This document shows positions 1 through 7,285 of a stretch of 64,000 bases of DNA, one piece after another. Under the pieces are notes generated by a model. That model ran no database searches. It saw nothing but the letters and a program-made list of their open reading frames with translations, and was not told the origin of the DNA. Made by a program: the position numbers and the translations under genes. This DNA comes from a virus, in the IMG/VR virus record IMGVR_UViG_3300037459_000157, positions 1-64,000 of that record, one strand, 5' to 3'. Each line of letters starts with the position of its first letter. The stretch's first letter is position 1.

Positions 1-118
1 CCGCAATAATTACCCCCATGAAGTATAGTACTAATGGTGATACATTACGCGCAATCATCAACACGATTGATGCGAAGATTAGGGCAGTGCCTACCAATAG
101 AATTGCTATGCTAATCAT
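1..118 (-). CDS. small membrane protein, 3' end cut by window edge
   Basis: The frame starts at ATG 118 and runs off the left edge after 39 codons, so the C-terminus is missing. The visible part begins MISIAILLVG and is almost wholly hydrophobic, enough for one or two membrane helices. AAGGAC lies just before the start as a ribosome-binding site. The preceding gene ends 7 bases upstream, so this is the last visible member of the left minus-strand operon. Function unknown. Confidence 0.6.
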   Translation of the reverse strand, partial: MISIAILLVGTALIFASIVLMIARNVSPLVLYFMGVIIA

Positions 119-125
119 GTCCTTA

Positions 126-491
126 TCAATCTAAAGTGCACCCAAACAAATCACAGCAGTATCGTGTAGTCCTGTACGTGCCTTTTCGTTTGTACTCGAT
201 CTCAAACCCACGCTTACCTGTTGAATCGCCTCCGCGGGTGCGACACGAATACCGCTGGAGCATCTTGTGCTCATCCGACTCGGGTATAGACTCCGCCCTG
301 CGCATCGCCTTCTCGGCGAACCCAGACTCTCCGCCTTGGTCGGCGTACAAGAGGCCGCACCCGACGCAAACCGCTACGGCGAGCACTATGCCGACAGCTA
401 CCACTGCGATTGACTCGCTTCCTCCTCCTCCTCCAGGATTCCATTCGCCCATTTCTAGTTCCTCTGGTGTACATTTGTCGTTGTATGTCAT
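126..491 (-). CDS. single-pass membrane protein, unknown function
   Basis: A 121-residue protein. A glycine run (residues 19-24) precedes a strongly hydrophobic helix at about 27-48 (SIAVVAVGIVLAVAVCVG), followed by a charged C-terminal half with four cysteines (SCRTR, YCCDLFGC). The paired cysteines suggest disulphides in an exported domain. It lies one base after the stop of the previous gene, so the two are probably translated together. I do not recognise the family. Confidence 0.65.
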   Translation of the reverse strand: MTYNDKCTPEELEMGEWNPGGGGGSESIAVVAVGIVLAVAVCVGCGLLYADQGGESGFAEKAMRRAESIPESDEHKMLQRYSCRTRGGDSTGKRGFEIEYKRKGTYRTTRYCCDLFGCTLD

Positions 492-492
492 T

Positions 493-735
493 TTATTTTC
501 CTTGTCCTTCTGATTTGCGGCCGGACCCGTAAGCCGGGCGTGGGTTCCATGTTCGACTACCTTTGCCTGGGAGCTTCTCGATGCATAGACAGCCTTCGCT
601 CCATGTGTACATAGATTTGTCCCCGTTGAGCGCGCAGATGTCTGTGCAGTTGCTGTGCCTGGACTCGCACATGGCGACCATGCTGACGATAATCACTGCG
701 AAAATTACAAATACTCCAAAGTATGAATCAAACAT
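493..735 (-). CDS. small exported or membrane-anchored Cys-rich protein
   Basis: Eighty residues. Residues 5-23 form a hydrophobic helix (signal anchor or signal peptide). They are followed by a cysteine-containing segment (MCESRHSNCTDIC, GCLC) and a basic glycine-rich tail. The arrangement resembles a small exported disulphide protein, but no family is recognised. It sits between two other small genes of the left operon. Confidence 0.6.
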   Translation of the reverse strand: MFDSYFGVFVIFAVIIVSMVAMCESRHSNCTDICALNGDKSMYTWSEGCLCIEKLPGKGSRTWNPRPAYGSGRKSEGQGK

Positions 736-744
736 GTCTCTATC

Positions 745-1086
745 CTACTGTCTGTGACCGCTTCTTCTGCGCAGATGCTGTGTCCAAAAACTCAACTCGT
801 ATTCAACCTCTTCTAGGGTCAGTCTGTCGGCATCTCTAACCTTTTCTGCATGACGGGATTCTGAAACCTTTTTTACGACCTGGTCTTTCGTCGTTCCAAA
901 ATGCAGCCAGGGTCTAGACTCAGACACCATCGTGTCTAGGGTGATATAGTTTTCCTCTAGTCCCATCTCGGCAATCAAGTTGTCATGTTGGATTTTACGT
1001 ATTACATGACCGCTATGGATTAGACCGCCAGGGTAAAGATCGTTTCCGCACCATAGAATCTGCCCTTCTTTGAAATCATGTCCCAT
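745..1086 (-). CDS. hypothetical protein
   Basis: A 113-residue soluble protein without transmembrane segments. The C-terminal third (residues 80-113) is charged and probably helical. ATG 1086 is preceded by GGGAGGG within the end of the preceding small frame, with which it overlaps by 11 bases, which suggests translational coupling. No motif recognised. Confidence 0.6.
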   Translation of the reverse strand: MGHDFKEGQILWCGNDLYPGGLIHSGHVIRKIQHDNLIAEMGLEENYITLDTMVSESRPWLHFGTTKDQVVKKVSESRHAEKVRDADRLTLEEVEYELSFWTQHLRRRSGHRQ

Positions 1087-1192
1087 GACAGGCGGCCCTC
1101 CCGGGTGCCAGCTTGCTCAGTCGGTCCATCTCATTCAGCCAGGCCACGAACGCAGGGTTGGCCCATTCTGCACCGCCTGCTGCCTGTACCAC
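1076..1192 (-). CDS. 38-residue protein, GTG start
   Basis: This frame starts at GTG immediately after the TAA of the upstream gene and ends inside the next gene. It encodes VVQAAGGAEWANPAFVAWLNE followed by a short charged tail. It fills an otherwise empty gap in a gapless operon, and its overlaps match the local style. The segment WANPAFVAWL resembles WAADDVFVAWLAG in the 424-residue protein at 9799-11073, which supports coding. Function unknown. Confidence 0.45.
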   Translation of the reverse strand: MVQAAGGAEWANPAFVAWLNEMDRLSKLAPGRAACHGT

Positions 1193-1501
1193 TTACCCTA
1201 GCTCGGTGTATGCGTCGCCCCATTCGGCAAGAAGGCAACGCAACCGCCCCACCTCCTCCAACAACTTCGGCACGTCGGTGCGGGCGTGGGCGATGAAGGT
1301 GGCGTCGGCCACTGAGTACATCTGATACTCCTCGCCAGTGTTTAGCCCGACGCCATGAGGCCCATCGACGCCGCGAGATATGACATTGAGCGCGTCGCCA
1401 TAGTCATCGATGTCTCCGGATATTTCATCGACCGACCACGGCCCCTCAGTCGCCGCCTCAGCCCGACCGCGGATTGCCTCAAGGTCTTCGGGGCTAAGCA
1501 T
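1193..1501 (-). CDS. ead/Ea22-like phage protein
   Basis: A 102-residue protein with two conserved stretches: an N-terminal RAEAATEGPWSVDE and a C-terminal DATFIAHARTDVPKLLEEV. This pairing (AAT-x-GPW followed by FIAxARTDVPxLL) is frequent in phage proteins loosely annotated as ead/Ea22-like, whose role is unknown. The C-terminus probably forms a short coiled coil. Its start overlaps the preceding gene by 8 bases. Confidence 0.65.
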   Translation of the reverse strand: MLSPEDLEAIRGRAEAATEGPWSVDEISGDIDDYGDALNVISRGVDGPHGVGLNTGEEYQMYSVADATFIAHARTDVPKLLEEVGRLRCLLAEWGDAYTELG

Positions 1502-2246
1502 TGGTGAGAGCCTCCAGAGCCGCGGCGATGCGCTCTAGTGGTGGCTGGGTGGGGGTATCAGCCATGGGCACACCACCACCGTCGACCCAGACCTGCCACT
1601 TCACGAGGTCGCTATCCAGTTTCTTCTGAAGCAAGGCTCCGGCCTCGTCTTCGAGCGCCTTGATGCGGGCCTCCGCCACCTCATATCGATTGCGGTACTT
1701 GTTGACGCGTTCGTTGTACTCCTCGCACACTGCGTGCAATCCGGCGAGGCCTGACTCGGCCGCCTCGCATCGCTCGCGGAGCTTGCGGGTCAATGGCACC
1801 AGGTGCTTCTCATCCCTGTAAGTGCCTGTCGGCCCGACAACCTCTAAGCCGATGTCGTGCACGAGCTGGCGCATCTCCTTGCGCTGGGCCTCCGCTGAGT
1901 CGGCTCTGGTGCGCTCTACGTGGGCAAGGCTCAGCGCCGCCCTGTGCCGCTTGTAGATCCCGTCAATGTGCTCCAACAACCCCGCCCAGTCCGAGCCCTC
2001 AGGCGCGCCGGAGAGTTCGATGGCGCGGGTGAGCCAGCGCTCCATGGTATCCACGGCTTCAACGTTGCGGGCCCTAAGCTTCTCAGCCTCCGCCTCCAGG
2101 CGCTTGTGCTCGTGGGCGAGGGCATTGGGACCCGAGTACGGCATCGGATCTTTGAGGTAAACCTCGGCCGCACGCTTGGCCTCAGCTGCAATCCACTTGT
2201 CAGTCCTGTTGTGTAGGGGGTGGTCTTCGGGGTAGGTTGTGTTCAT
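1494..2246 (-). CDS. coiled-coil protein, unknown function
   Basis: A 250-residue protein that is helical and highly charged for most of its length, with long Ala/Glu/Arg runs at about 45-75, 105-130 and 155-210 typical of coiled coils. A short region near 215-235 contains tryptophans and glycines (VKWQVWVDGGG). The start overlaps the stop of the upstream gene (ATGA). No enzymatic motif seen. Confidence 0.65.
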   Translation of the reverse strand: MNTTYPEDHPLHNRTDKWIAAEAKRAAEVYLKDPMPYSGPNALAHEHKRLEAEAEKLRARNVEAVDTMERWLTRAIELSGAPEGSDWAGLLEHIDGIYKRHRAALSLAHVERTRADSAEAQRKEMRQLVHDIGLEVVGPTGTYRDEKHLVPLTRKLRERCEAAESGLAGLHAVCEEYNERVNKYRNRYEVAEARIKALEDEAGALLQKKLDSDLVKWQVWVDGGGVPMADTPTQPPLERIAAALEALTNA

Positions 2247-2878
2247 CGCTGATTCCTATCTGGTGCCTGGTCGAGGAGCTTGGCCAGTGCTTCTCGAAGT
2301 TCGGGGTTTGACATGCTGTGAATGTTTCGAAACGGATCTTTGTAGTAGTCGCTGGTGGCCGACCCCTTGATGTCCACGACAACATTGTACAATGTTGTAT
2401 CCCTGAGCCGATCTAGGAGACTGTCAGGCACAAGGCGGCCTAGCTTCGCAGCGTCCTGTTCGAGCTTCTCTATGTGTCCAACAGCCTTCTCAGTACTCAG
2501 CTTCGCCGGCTCGGTGGGAGTGGGGAACTCAGTCAGGAACTGCACCGCTCGGTCGAACACGTCGCAGGTCTTGGAGCTCGACGCATAGGGGTCCATATGG
2601 AATGCGAGGTCGGTGATGTGAGCGTTGGCTTTGACTAGGAGGGCCTCAGCTAGGTCGGCCCTGGCGCGCTGGGCTTTGAGTTCGGATAGAACTAGAGCTG
2701 CGGTGTTGTGCCTGGCGGCGATGGCTTGGGCGTTCTTGGGGAACACCTTCATGGCGATGATGCTGCCGCCGCCGCAGATGTTGAACATGCCGTTATCGCC
2801 GGGTTGGCTGAAGTATTCACCCTTCGTCGCCAACCCGTTGGCCTTTTCGAGTTCGCTGATTAGTTTTTCTAGGTTCAT
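2243..2878 (-). CDS. hypothetical protein, ead-like
   Basis: A 211-residue protein. The N-terminal part (about 1-75: FSQPGDNGMFNICGGG, AIAARHNTAALVLSEL) resembles phage proteins in which a short beta region is followed by a helix ending in AARHN. The C-terminal part is helical and charged. It starts four bases inside the preceding gene. Function unknown; the family resemblance is from memory and moderate. Confidence 0.6.
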   Translation of the reverse strand: MNLEKLISELEKANGLATKGEYFSQPGDNGMFNICGGGSIIAMKVFPKNAQAIAARHNTAALVLSELKAQRARADLAEALLVKANAHITDLAFHMDPYASSSKTCDVFDRAVQFLTEFPTPTEPAKLSTEKAVGHIEKLEQDAAKLGRLVPDSLLDRLRDTTLYNVVVDIKGSATSDYYKDPFRNIHSMSNPELREALAKLLDQAPDRNQR

Positions 2879-3240
2879 GGGGTGTCCTTGCAGTTCAGCT
2901 TCGATGATTCAGCGTGGGCGCGGGTTTTCAGCCCGATGGCACGGCACAGCGAACAGTTGGGGCAGTGCGGCGCTACGTGCCGAGGGCAGACGCCTCGGCG
3001 CTTGTCGAATGCTTGACCATTCAGCATCTCAGCCTCAAGACGCTGGCGCCAGCTGTCGAACCGGTCGCGGTCTGCCTGGCACTGCTTGAGCTCGTCGTCC
3101 TTCTCACCGATGATCGCCAGCAGAATCCTCTCGCCCGGTCCGATATCCCTTCGCAGAGCCGACCATATCGAGTCGGCCATCCACCACAGGGGCTTGGAGT
3201 ACCAGTCTTGCCAGTCTTCTGTGTACTGTTTGAGGGTCAT
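2875..3240 (-). CDS. hypothetical protein with C-terminal zinc-knuckle-like cysteines
   Basis: A 121-residue protein. An aromatic N-terminus (DWQDWYSKPLWWM) is followed by a helical middle. A cysteine/histidine cluster CPRHVAPHCPNCSLC lies near residues 88-102 and could bind one zinc ion. It overlaps both neighbours by four bases. No family recognised. Confidence 0.6.
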   Translation of the reverse strand: MTLKQYTEDWQDWYSKPLWWMADSIWSALRRDIGPGERILLAIIGEKDDELKQCQADRDRFDSWRQRLEAEMLNGQAFDKRRGVCPRHVAPHCPNCSLCRAIGLKTRAHAESSKLNCKDTP

Positions 3241-3590
3241 GCCGCCTCCTCAACTGACTCCGCATACACAGCCTCAAGCGCCTCGCGGAACTCTGCCGTC
3301 TCACCGTCCTGGGCAATGGTGAATCGGACCTTCTTGTCCAGATAGAACCGAAACTCGTTGGTCCGGCTGAGCCATCGAATGGTGATGAAGTCGCCGAGCT
3401 TCGTGGTGTGCCCCTCGGACGCCCTCTTGTAGAGCGAGGCCTCAAGTTCGATGACCTTCTGCAGTGCGCCTTGATTGGATGAATCAGCCCTCACCAATCG
3501 ACGGGGCTCGCCCTTGCCGGCGAAGAACCGGATCGAGCTGCCGTCAATCCAGCGGTACCGGATTGTGCCGGCGAGGTTGGGGGTGGTCAT
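3237..3590 (-). CDS. hypothetical protein
   Basis: The open frame extends further upstream, but ATG 3590 is chosen because GAGGAGAA lies eight bases before it and it overlaps the preceding stop. The 117-residue product ends in a beta-rich domain followed by a helix (TAEFREALEAVYAESVEEA). A similar beta region plus FAAIKAAYADAV helix ends the gene at 4009-4206, so the two may be distant paralogues. Function unknown. Confidence 0.65.
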   Translation of the reverse strand: MTTPNLAGTIRYRWIDGSSIRFFAGKGEPRRLVRADSSNQGALQKVIELEASLYKRASEGHTTKLGDFITIRWLSRTNEFRFYLDKKVRFTIAQDGETAEFREALEAVYAESVEEAA

Positions 3591-4009
3591 AGCAGCTTCT
3601 CCTCTGGCTCTTGATTGTGCTCGTCGCACGTGTCGCACTCACCAAACAAGGCCACGGGGTGGTCGACGCATTCATATGCGGATAGGCGTTGCTCCGCATC
3701 GGTAAGCCTTCCAGCGAACACCTTGACAGCCCTGCCCAGCTCAAACACGTCCACTTCAGGGCCCCAGTTGTCGACCGATAGACTCGCCGCGATCTCGTGG
3801 GCCATGGCCTCAAGCGCGTCAACTCGGGCACCAGATTTGTTCCACATCGTTACAGCCTCATGCATTTTATTCACCATGGGGCCCTGGGCGTCGCACTTAG
3901 GGCAAAAGGCGGCGTGCTTGGTCATGTCTTCTGATGATGTGACTCTAATCCCACCATCATCGGGTGCACCGCAGAATGGGCATGGCTTTAGTTTTCGTAG
4001 ATTCCCCAT
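3587..4009 (-). CDS. Lar-like restriction alleviation zinc-ribbon protein
   Basis: A 140-residue protein. The N-terminal 57 residues carry LKPCPFCGA, CPKCDAQGP and EAVTMWNK, the hallmark order of the Lar restriction-alleviation family (two CxxC pairs forming a zinc ribbon, then a helix ending in WN). Lar-type proteins in other phages reduce attack by type I restriction enzymes; that role here is inferred from the fold. The C-terminal 80 residues are helical, with another possible metal site (CVDHPVALFGECDTC). Confidence 0.65.
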   Translation of the reverse strand: MGNLRKLKPCPFCGAPDDGGIRVTSSEDMTKHAAFCPKCDAQGPMVNKMHEAVTMWNKSGARVDALEAMAHEIAASLSVDNWGPEVDVFELGRAVKVFAGRLTDAEQRLSAYECVDHPVALFGECDTCDEHNQEPEEKLL

Positions 4010-4206
4010 CAGATATTCACATCCATCGCTACTGCATCGGCGTAGGCAGCCTTGATGGCAGCGAACATGGCATCGGTCTTCGGGTTCTCGCGGACGCCCA
4101 TGCGCGGTTCGCCGGGGCCCGTATAGAAAATCACCACACCATCTGCACGGGGGTTTATCTTTACAACCTTGGGAAGTTTCGGTTTCTCGTTTTTCGTTTC
4201 CGGCAT
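4009..4206 (-). CDS. first gene of the left minus-strand operon, unknown function
   Basis: The open frame runs much further upstream, but that extension crosses two terminators and is not coding. ATG 4206 gives a 65-residue protein beginning MPETKNEKPK and lies ten bases after the -10 box of the promoter at 4217-4245, so the leader is only a few bases. A basic N-terminus precedes a small beta region and a helix (FAAIKAAYADAV). It shares one base with the next gene (TGATG). Confidence 0.6.
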   Translation of the reverse strand: MPETKNEKPKLPKVVKINPRADGVVIFYTGPGEPRMGVRENPKTDAMFAAIKAAYADAVAMDVNI

Positions 4207-4216
4207 CTCGACTAGA

Positions 4217-4245
4217 AACATGCAGTCGAGCAGGTTTAAAGTCAA
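4217..4245 (-). promoter_or_regulatory. promoter for the left minus-strand operon
   Basis: TTGACT (4245-4240) and CATGTT (4222-4217) are separated by 17 bases on the minus strand. The predicted start of transcription lies two to four bases before ATG 4206. The -10 sequence is close to CATGCT of the tandem-HTH gene promoter at 58318. Assigned by pattern only. Confidence 0.5.
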
Positions 4246-4373
4246 GCGGTTAAACTCAAACGGAACACGACTCCAGCGCCGACCGTCAAGAACCCGACCC
4301 ACCATTGGCTGTGGCATACTGGTGGCGAGGGTCGAGCCACGACCTTCCTTCACGGGTGATCGCCCATCCCTAG

Positions 4374-4407
4374 CCGCCCTCACGGTCTGGGGTGGGCGGT
4401 TTTTTTT
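4374..4407 (+). terminator. intrinsic terminator
   Basis: CCGCCC (4374-4379) pairs with GGGCGG (4394-4399), and eight T residues follow directly. It would end a plus-strand transcript starting in 4250-4370, where no convincing gene is seen, or stop read-through from outside. Confidence 0.7.
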
Positions 4408-4409
4408 CG

Positions 4410-4418
4410 TGCTAGAGT
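4410..4418 (+). promoter_or_regulatory. extended -10 element for a leaderless unit
   Basis: TGCTAGAGT has the TGn extension plus a TAGAGT hexamer and ends six bases before ATG 4425. No -35 box is visible in the terminator stem just upstream, as is common for extended -10 promoters. The same TGCTAG element stands six bases before ATG 11502. Confidence 0.4.
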
Positions 4419-4424
4419 CAATCG

Positions 4425-4538
4425 ATGGTGCGGAACAACTGCCAGCTGCCCAACATCCATCGTAAGCGGCATGACGCGCAGCCACCCGCAAACATGGGAG
4501 AGGCGTCACCAGTCGGCGAGGGTAGGGCCCTGGATTAG
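4425..4538 (+). CDS. possible 37-residue leaderless small protein or sRNA gene
   Basis: A short frame starts exactly where a leaderless transcript from the 4410-4418 element would begin, and it ends 22 bases before a strong terminator. The product is basic and polar (it starts MVRNNCQLPNIHRKRH). Promoter, frame and terminator together form an isolated unit of about 170 bases. It could equally be a small regulatory RNA; no family is recognised. Confidence 0.35.
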   Translation: MVRNNCQLPNIHRKRHDAQPPANMGEASPVGEGRALD

Positions 4539-4560
4539 CGCCTGCTCCGATGCGACTCGA

Positions 4561-4587
4561 CCTCAGCTTTAGGGCTGAGGTTTTTTT
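4561..4587 (+). terminator. strong intrinsic terminator
   Basis: CCTCAGC (4561-4567) and GCTGAGG (4574-4580) form a perfect 7-bp stem with a six-base loop, followed by seven T residues. It ends the small unit that begins near 4420. Confidence 0.85.
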
Positions 4588-4601
4588 GTGGGCGGAGAAC
4601 G

Positions 4602-4630
4602 AAAAAACCCCCGGCTGGGAGGCCGAGGGT
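4602..4630 (-). terminator. intrinsic terminator on the minus strand
   Basis: On the minus strand ACCCTCGGC and GCCGGGGGT pair over 9 bp (one G-U) around a six-base loop and are followed by six T residues (plus-strand 4602-4607). It faces the plus-strand terminator at 4561-4587 and would stop transcripts coming from the 5187-5435 gene. Confidence 0.8.
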
Positions 4631-5186
4631 CGCCCCAATACCAGCACCAACTGAATGGTGCCGTGTAGGGGTGGGTAATCGTCTGCGGGCGGAACCCAGC
4701 TTAGCGCTTCGCCACGACGACGGTGCACCAATACCAGGGGCTGGTGCTCGAGCGGACTTATGGACTCGACATCAGTCCTCTAGCGGTAGAGCGATCATGG
4801 GTCGCTGACTTGGTGGCGGCAACCGCTGAATCGTTCCGGGGGTGCGCGGAGTTCGAACCCTGCGAACTCCACCATCTCCGCGGTCGCGTTCACCTGGGTG
4901 ACTCGCCGCGGATGTAGATGATTGTAGATCTTTGTACTTGACCTGGCTGGTCGAGCTGAGGCCGCGCGCAAGAACTCCATCTCACCATTGGCAGACAGCC
5001 CATGCCAAGGCGTCTGTGCGCCCGACGCCGCTTGCAGTCACAAATCTACGAGCCCACCAACAGGTAGCTATGTGGTGTTAAATGCAAGTCGCTGAAATGA
5101 CTTGCATAAAAACCTCGAAGAGCGCACCCTATTTCCCACGTAGTACTTCAGCGTAATTGACAGTCACAAACCGCGCTTCCGTTGTA
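4631..5186. other. non-coding spacer with hairpins, no supported gene
   Basis: No convincing frame is present. Around 4855-4877 a perfect 8-bp hairpin (GGAGTTCG/CGAACTCC) occurs, and the stretch 4780-4884 has several tRNA-like pieces but does not fold into a normal tRNA. An inverted repeat lies at 5082-5107. TTGACA occurs at 5157-5162 on the plus strand, but no well-spaced -10 box follows. Base composition becomes AT-richer towards 5186. Confidence 0.5.
5082..5107. repeat. perfect 9-bp inverted repeat
   Basis: ATGCAAGTC and GACTTGCAT are separated by eight bases. It could be a protein-binding operator for the divergent region. It could also be a weak terminator of the minus-strand gene at 5187-5435, because a short T run follows on that strand. 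Confidence 0.6.
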
Positions 5187-5435
5187 CTATGCAATGTGAT
5201 CATGTATGTGTCGTTCTGGAGTGTCTGCCCCAGGGCGATGTAACCCAGAACGTAACGCAATAGCTTGTAAGATTGTGGACAGGTCGCGGGGGCCTGAGAG
5301 GTTAGCGCATGTCACTATAGCGACGTAGTGCTGCGGGGGAAATAGATACGTGCGAGCGGCTCTGCCACCAAAATCGCACCATTCAGCACATGTGGCAGCA
5401 AGTTTAAGCAGGTATTCATCACACAGTGTAGGCAC
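5187..5435 (-). CDS. possible small gene in AT-richer island
   Basis: An 82-codon frame with a GTG start, lying opposite to the plus-strand operon. Its product (ending ERHIHDHIA) has a balanced, natural residue composition with four cysteines, and its codons are less GC-biased than the neighbours. A terminator at 4602-4630 lies downstream. No ribosome-binding site is clear and no family is recognised, so it may be a late-acquired gene or a chance frame. Confidence 0.35.
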   Translation of the reverse strand: MPTLCDEYLLKLAATCAEWCDFGGRAARTYLFPPQHYVAIVTCANLSGPRDLSTILQAIALRSGLHRPGADTPERHIHDHIA

Positions 5436-5473
5436 ACCGTCTGACTGGTGATTCAGGGGTTGAGGGACCCGAC

Positions 5474-6178
5474 ATGGCTAAAAAGAAATCAACTAAGAAG
5501 GTGGCCGTACGGCCGATGTCTTTCGATGGACCGGTGACTCCGATTGGTGTCGATCCGAGCTGGCTGCACTGTGCGGTGTTGGCGTTGGAGGGAAAACGCA
5601 GGAGCCCGTCATCCATGCTTCCAGCTGGTGACGGGCGATTCACCTATGGACAGGTGGAGTGGTCAGTCCGCATGTCCGAGGTGCTCAGCACCAAGCCTGG
5701 TGACTTCCCGTCGCAGAGCGCGCGGCTGCTGGAGCTGGGGCGACAGTTCAGGTTCACGGTCGACAAGGCGAGGTGGGGCGATGTCCCTGGAGGTGGGGCG
5801 ATGACTGTGTCGGACGCTCGGCCGAGTTCAGTGCTCGTCGCCATCGAAGGCTACGCCATGGGCAGCCGCACCCGACCGCAGATGGCTGGTGAACTGGGCG
5901 GACACCTGCGACTGCTGCTGTGGCAGGCGGGGATTCCGTACATTATCGTACCTCCGACCAGTCTGAAGAAGTACGTGCTCGGCAAGGGCAACGCGGCCAA
6001 GGAGCTGATGCTGAAGGAGGTGTTCCGCAAATGGGGGTACGACACGACGAGCAATGACCGAGCCGATGCGTATGCGCTGGCGCGGATTGCCGCCGAGTTC
6101 GCGGCTGGGGGGTGGACTAAGAAGTTCGAGGGGATTGCTCAGGGCTTTGAGTGCGTTCCTGCGAAGGGGTCGAACTGA
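5474..6178 (+). CDS. RuvC-like Holliday junction resolvase
   Basis: A 234-residue RNase H-fold nuclease. Acidic residues stand in the expected order: Asp27 in PIGVDPS, Glu125 in VAIEGYAMG, and Asp195/Asp198 in NDRADAYALARIA. The segment VPPTSLKKYVLGKGNAAKELM is typical of phage RuvC-like resolvases, which cut branched DNA before packaging. Residues 35-115 carry a longer insert than bacterial RuvC. GAGGGA stands ahead of ATG 5474. It is the first gene of the right-going small-gene operon. Confidence 0.85.
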   Translation: MAKKKSTKKVAVRPMSFDGPVTPIGVDPSWLHCAVLALEGKRRSPSSMLPAGDGRFTYGQVEWSVRMSEVLSTKPGDFPSQSARLLELGRQFRFTVDKARWGDVPGGGAMTVSDARPSSVLVAIEGYAMGSRTRPQMAGELGGHLRLLLWQAGIPYIIVPPTSLKKYVLGKGNAAKELMLKEVFRKWGYDTTSNDRADAYALARIAAEFAAGGWTKKFEGIAQGFECVPAKGSN

Positions 6179-6360
6179 TGGCGCCAAAGACCAAAATTAA
6201 AATCATTCAGCGTCTTCTCGGCTGCAGTCTCCACAAGGCTAAGCAGTTGTATCGCTCGGGCAACCGAGCCGTGCTCAAGCTCTCCATTGAGCGCGGGAGC
6301 ACTTGGGAGATTGAGGCTGAGGACTACTTCACTGCGGCCGCCGAGGATGGTGGCTCATGA
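6178..6360 (+). CDS. small basic protein
   Basis: Sixty residues starting at ATG 6178, which shares one base with the resolvase stop (TGATG). A basic helix (IKIIQRLLGCSLHKAKQLYRSGNRAVLKL) resembles a small DNA-binding helix pair, followed by an acidic tail ending EDGGS. The last 16 bases are one copy of a junction repeat also found at 6686-6701. Function unknown. Confidence 0.6.
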   Translation: MAPKTKIKIIQRLLGCSLHKAKQLYRSGNRAVLKLSIERGSTWEIEAEDYFTAAAEDGGS

Positions 6361-6701
6361 GCTCGTACGACTGGATGCAGTCTGACGCCCGACGTCGTGA
6401 GCTCGACCGCGTCAATGCGGAGGGCAGAGCTGACAGGACGCGGATTGGTGAACTCGAATCCCAACTCCTCGACGCCAAGCGCAACGAGGAGAGGGCGGTT
6501 GACGAGCTGCAGTCCGCACTGGCGATGTCGGTCGTGTTCCACGAGGAGCGTGAAGCAGCCCTCGCCAAACTCAACACCCTCGAAGCCGCTGTGCGGGCTG
6601 TGCGGGAAGCTGTGTGCAGCGAGGTGGTCGTCGAGGCAGACGTGATGGATGAGATGTTCGCACTGGTGCCGGAGGTGGGCAGTAAGGATGGTGGCTCATG
6701 A
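6345..6701 (+). repeat. gene-junction repeat family 2 (two copies)
   Basis: GGATGGTGGCTCATGA occurs at 6345-6360 and 6686-6701. Each copy encodes the last residues (DGGS) of one gene and, through ATGA, the start of the next. The copies flank the 6357-6701 gene like cassette ends. Confidence 0.85.
6357..6701 (+). CDS. coiled-coil protein
   Basis: A 114-residue protein, mainly a single charged helix (residues 10-90: RELDRVNAEGRADRTRIGEL and onward) of coiled-coil character. The C-terminal module NTLEAAVRAVREA...MFALVPEV recurs in the 9141-9509 protein (HTLETAVRSVRAY...LYMLVPEV), so the two share an exchangeable C-terminus. Function unknown. Confidence 0.6.
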   Translation: MSSYDWMQSDARRRELDRVNAEGRADRTRIGELESQLLDAKRNEERAVDELQSALAMSVVFHEEREAALAKLNTLEAAVRAVREAVCSEVVVEADVMDEMFALVPEVGSKDGGS

Positions 6702-6979
6702 AGTGCCCCAAGTGTGGCGCCCCGCCCACGAACATGGTGCTGACGAGTAACCCAGTTCAGTACCGATGCTCGCAGTGCGACTACGTCGGGACAAGAGGGC
6801 CGTGGATGGCACACGCCAAGCAGGCCCACGCCGAGCGACTGCAGGCGGCGAGGGATGAGGTGGAGGTAGCAGGGTCGAGCGTTCGGAATCTCGAATTAGG
6901 CTGGCGAGGTACTGAGAGGATTACTCAGCTCATAAAAGCGCACATCGAACTCGCGTTGCTGGAGCGGGGTGGTGGGTGA
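6698..6979 (+). CDS. zinc-ribbon protein
   Basis: Ninety-three residues. An N-terminal zinc ribbon (CPKCG at 3-7 and CSQCDYVG at 24-31) is followed by WMAHAKQAHAER, which supplies histidines, and a long C-terminal helix. It probably binds one zinc ion and perhaps nucleic acid or protein. It overlaps both neighbours by four bases. Confidence 0.6.
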   Translation: MKCPKCGAPPTNMVLTSNPVQYRCSQCDYVGTRGPWMAHAKQAHAERLQAARDEVEVAGSSVRNLELGWRGTERITQLIKAHIELALLERGGG

Positions 6980-7254
6980 GTTTTGGATACGAGTACGGCG
7001 AGGATAAGCTCGGCTATGTCGTGCGCTTGGCAGTCTTGGAGGAAGGCGGCTGGCGCGTTGAGATGGATGAGTCGCGCATGCACATGAAGCTGGTGCCGAC
7101 AGTCGAGCTTGACGACGCTCAGAAGGATGTTGCGTTCCGGGCGATTGAGAGGCTCGTCATGGATGGGTCAGTCAAGGTGCCGTATCTCGGCGAGCGCTCG
7201 CTGCGTGATGTGCTCAAGGTCGTGCAATGGGCTGTCAAATACGATACCCCTTGA
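6976..7254 (+). CDS. hypothetical protein, GTG start
   Basis: Ninety-two residues, start GTG 6976 overlapping the preceding stop (GTGA). It is an alpha/beta protein without recognised motifs. Its last bases run into the -35 box of the promoter at 7251. Confidence 0.6.
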   Translation: MSFGYEYGEDKLGYVVRLAVLEEGGWRVEMDESRMHMKLVPTVELDDAQKDVAFRAIERLVMDGSVKVPYLGERSLRDVLKVVQWAVKYDTP

Positions 7255-7279
7255 CACCCGCAGTGTCCGGTGGTAGGAG
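7251..7279 (+). promoter_or_regulatory. promoter giving a leaderless transcript
   Basis: TTGACA (7251-7256), a 17-base spacer and TAGGAG (7274-7279). The GTG start at 7286 follows after exactly six bases, so transcription would begin at the start codon itself. Confidence 0.65.
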
Positions 7280-7285
7280 TAGGGG

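Noticed and set aside
4207-4731. Long minus-strand extension of the 4009-4206 gene.
   Set aside because: It crosses the promoter and three terminators, and the composition of the product is not protein-like.
4780-4884. A tRNA gene ending in GAACTCC-A-CCA on the plus strand.
   Set aside because: A D-arm-like hairpin and TTCGAAC are present, but the T stem needs a bulge, no 5' acceptor strand pairs, and the best anticodon-type hairpin shares bases with the D stem and lacks U33.
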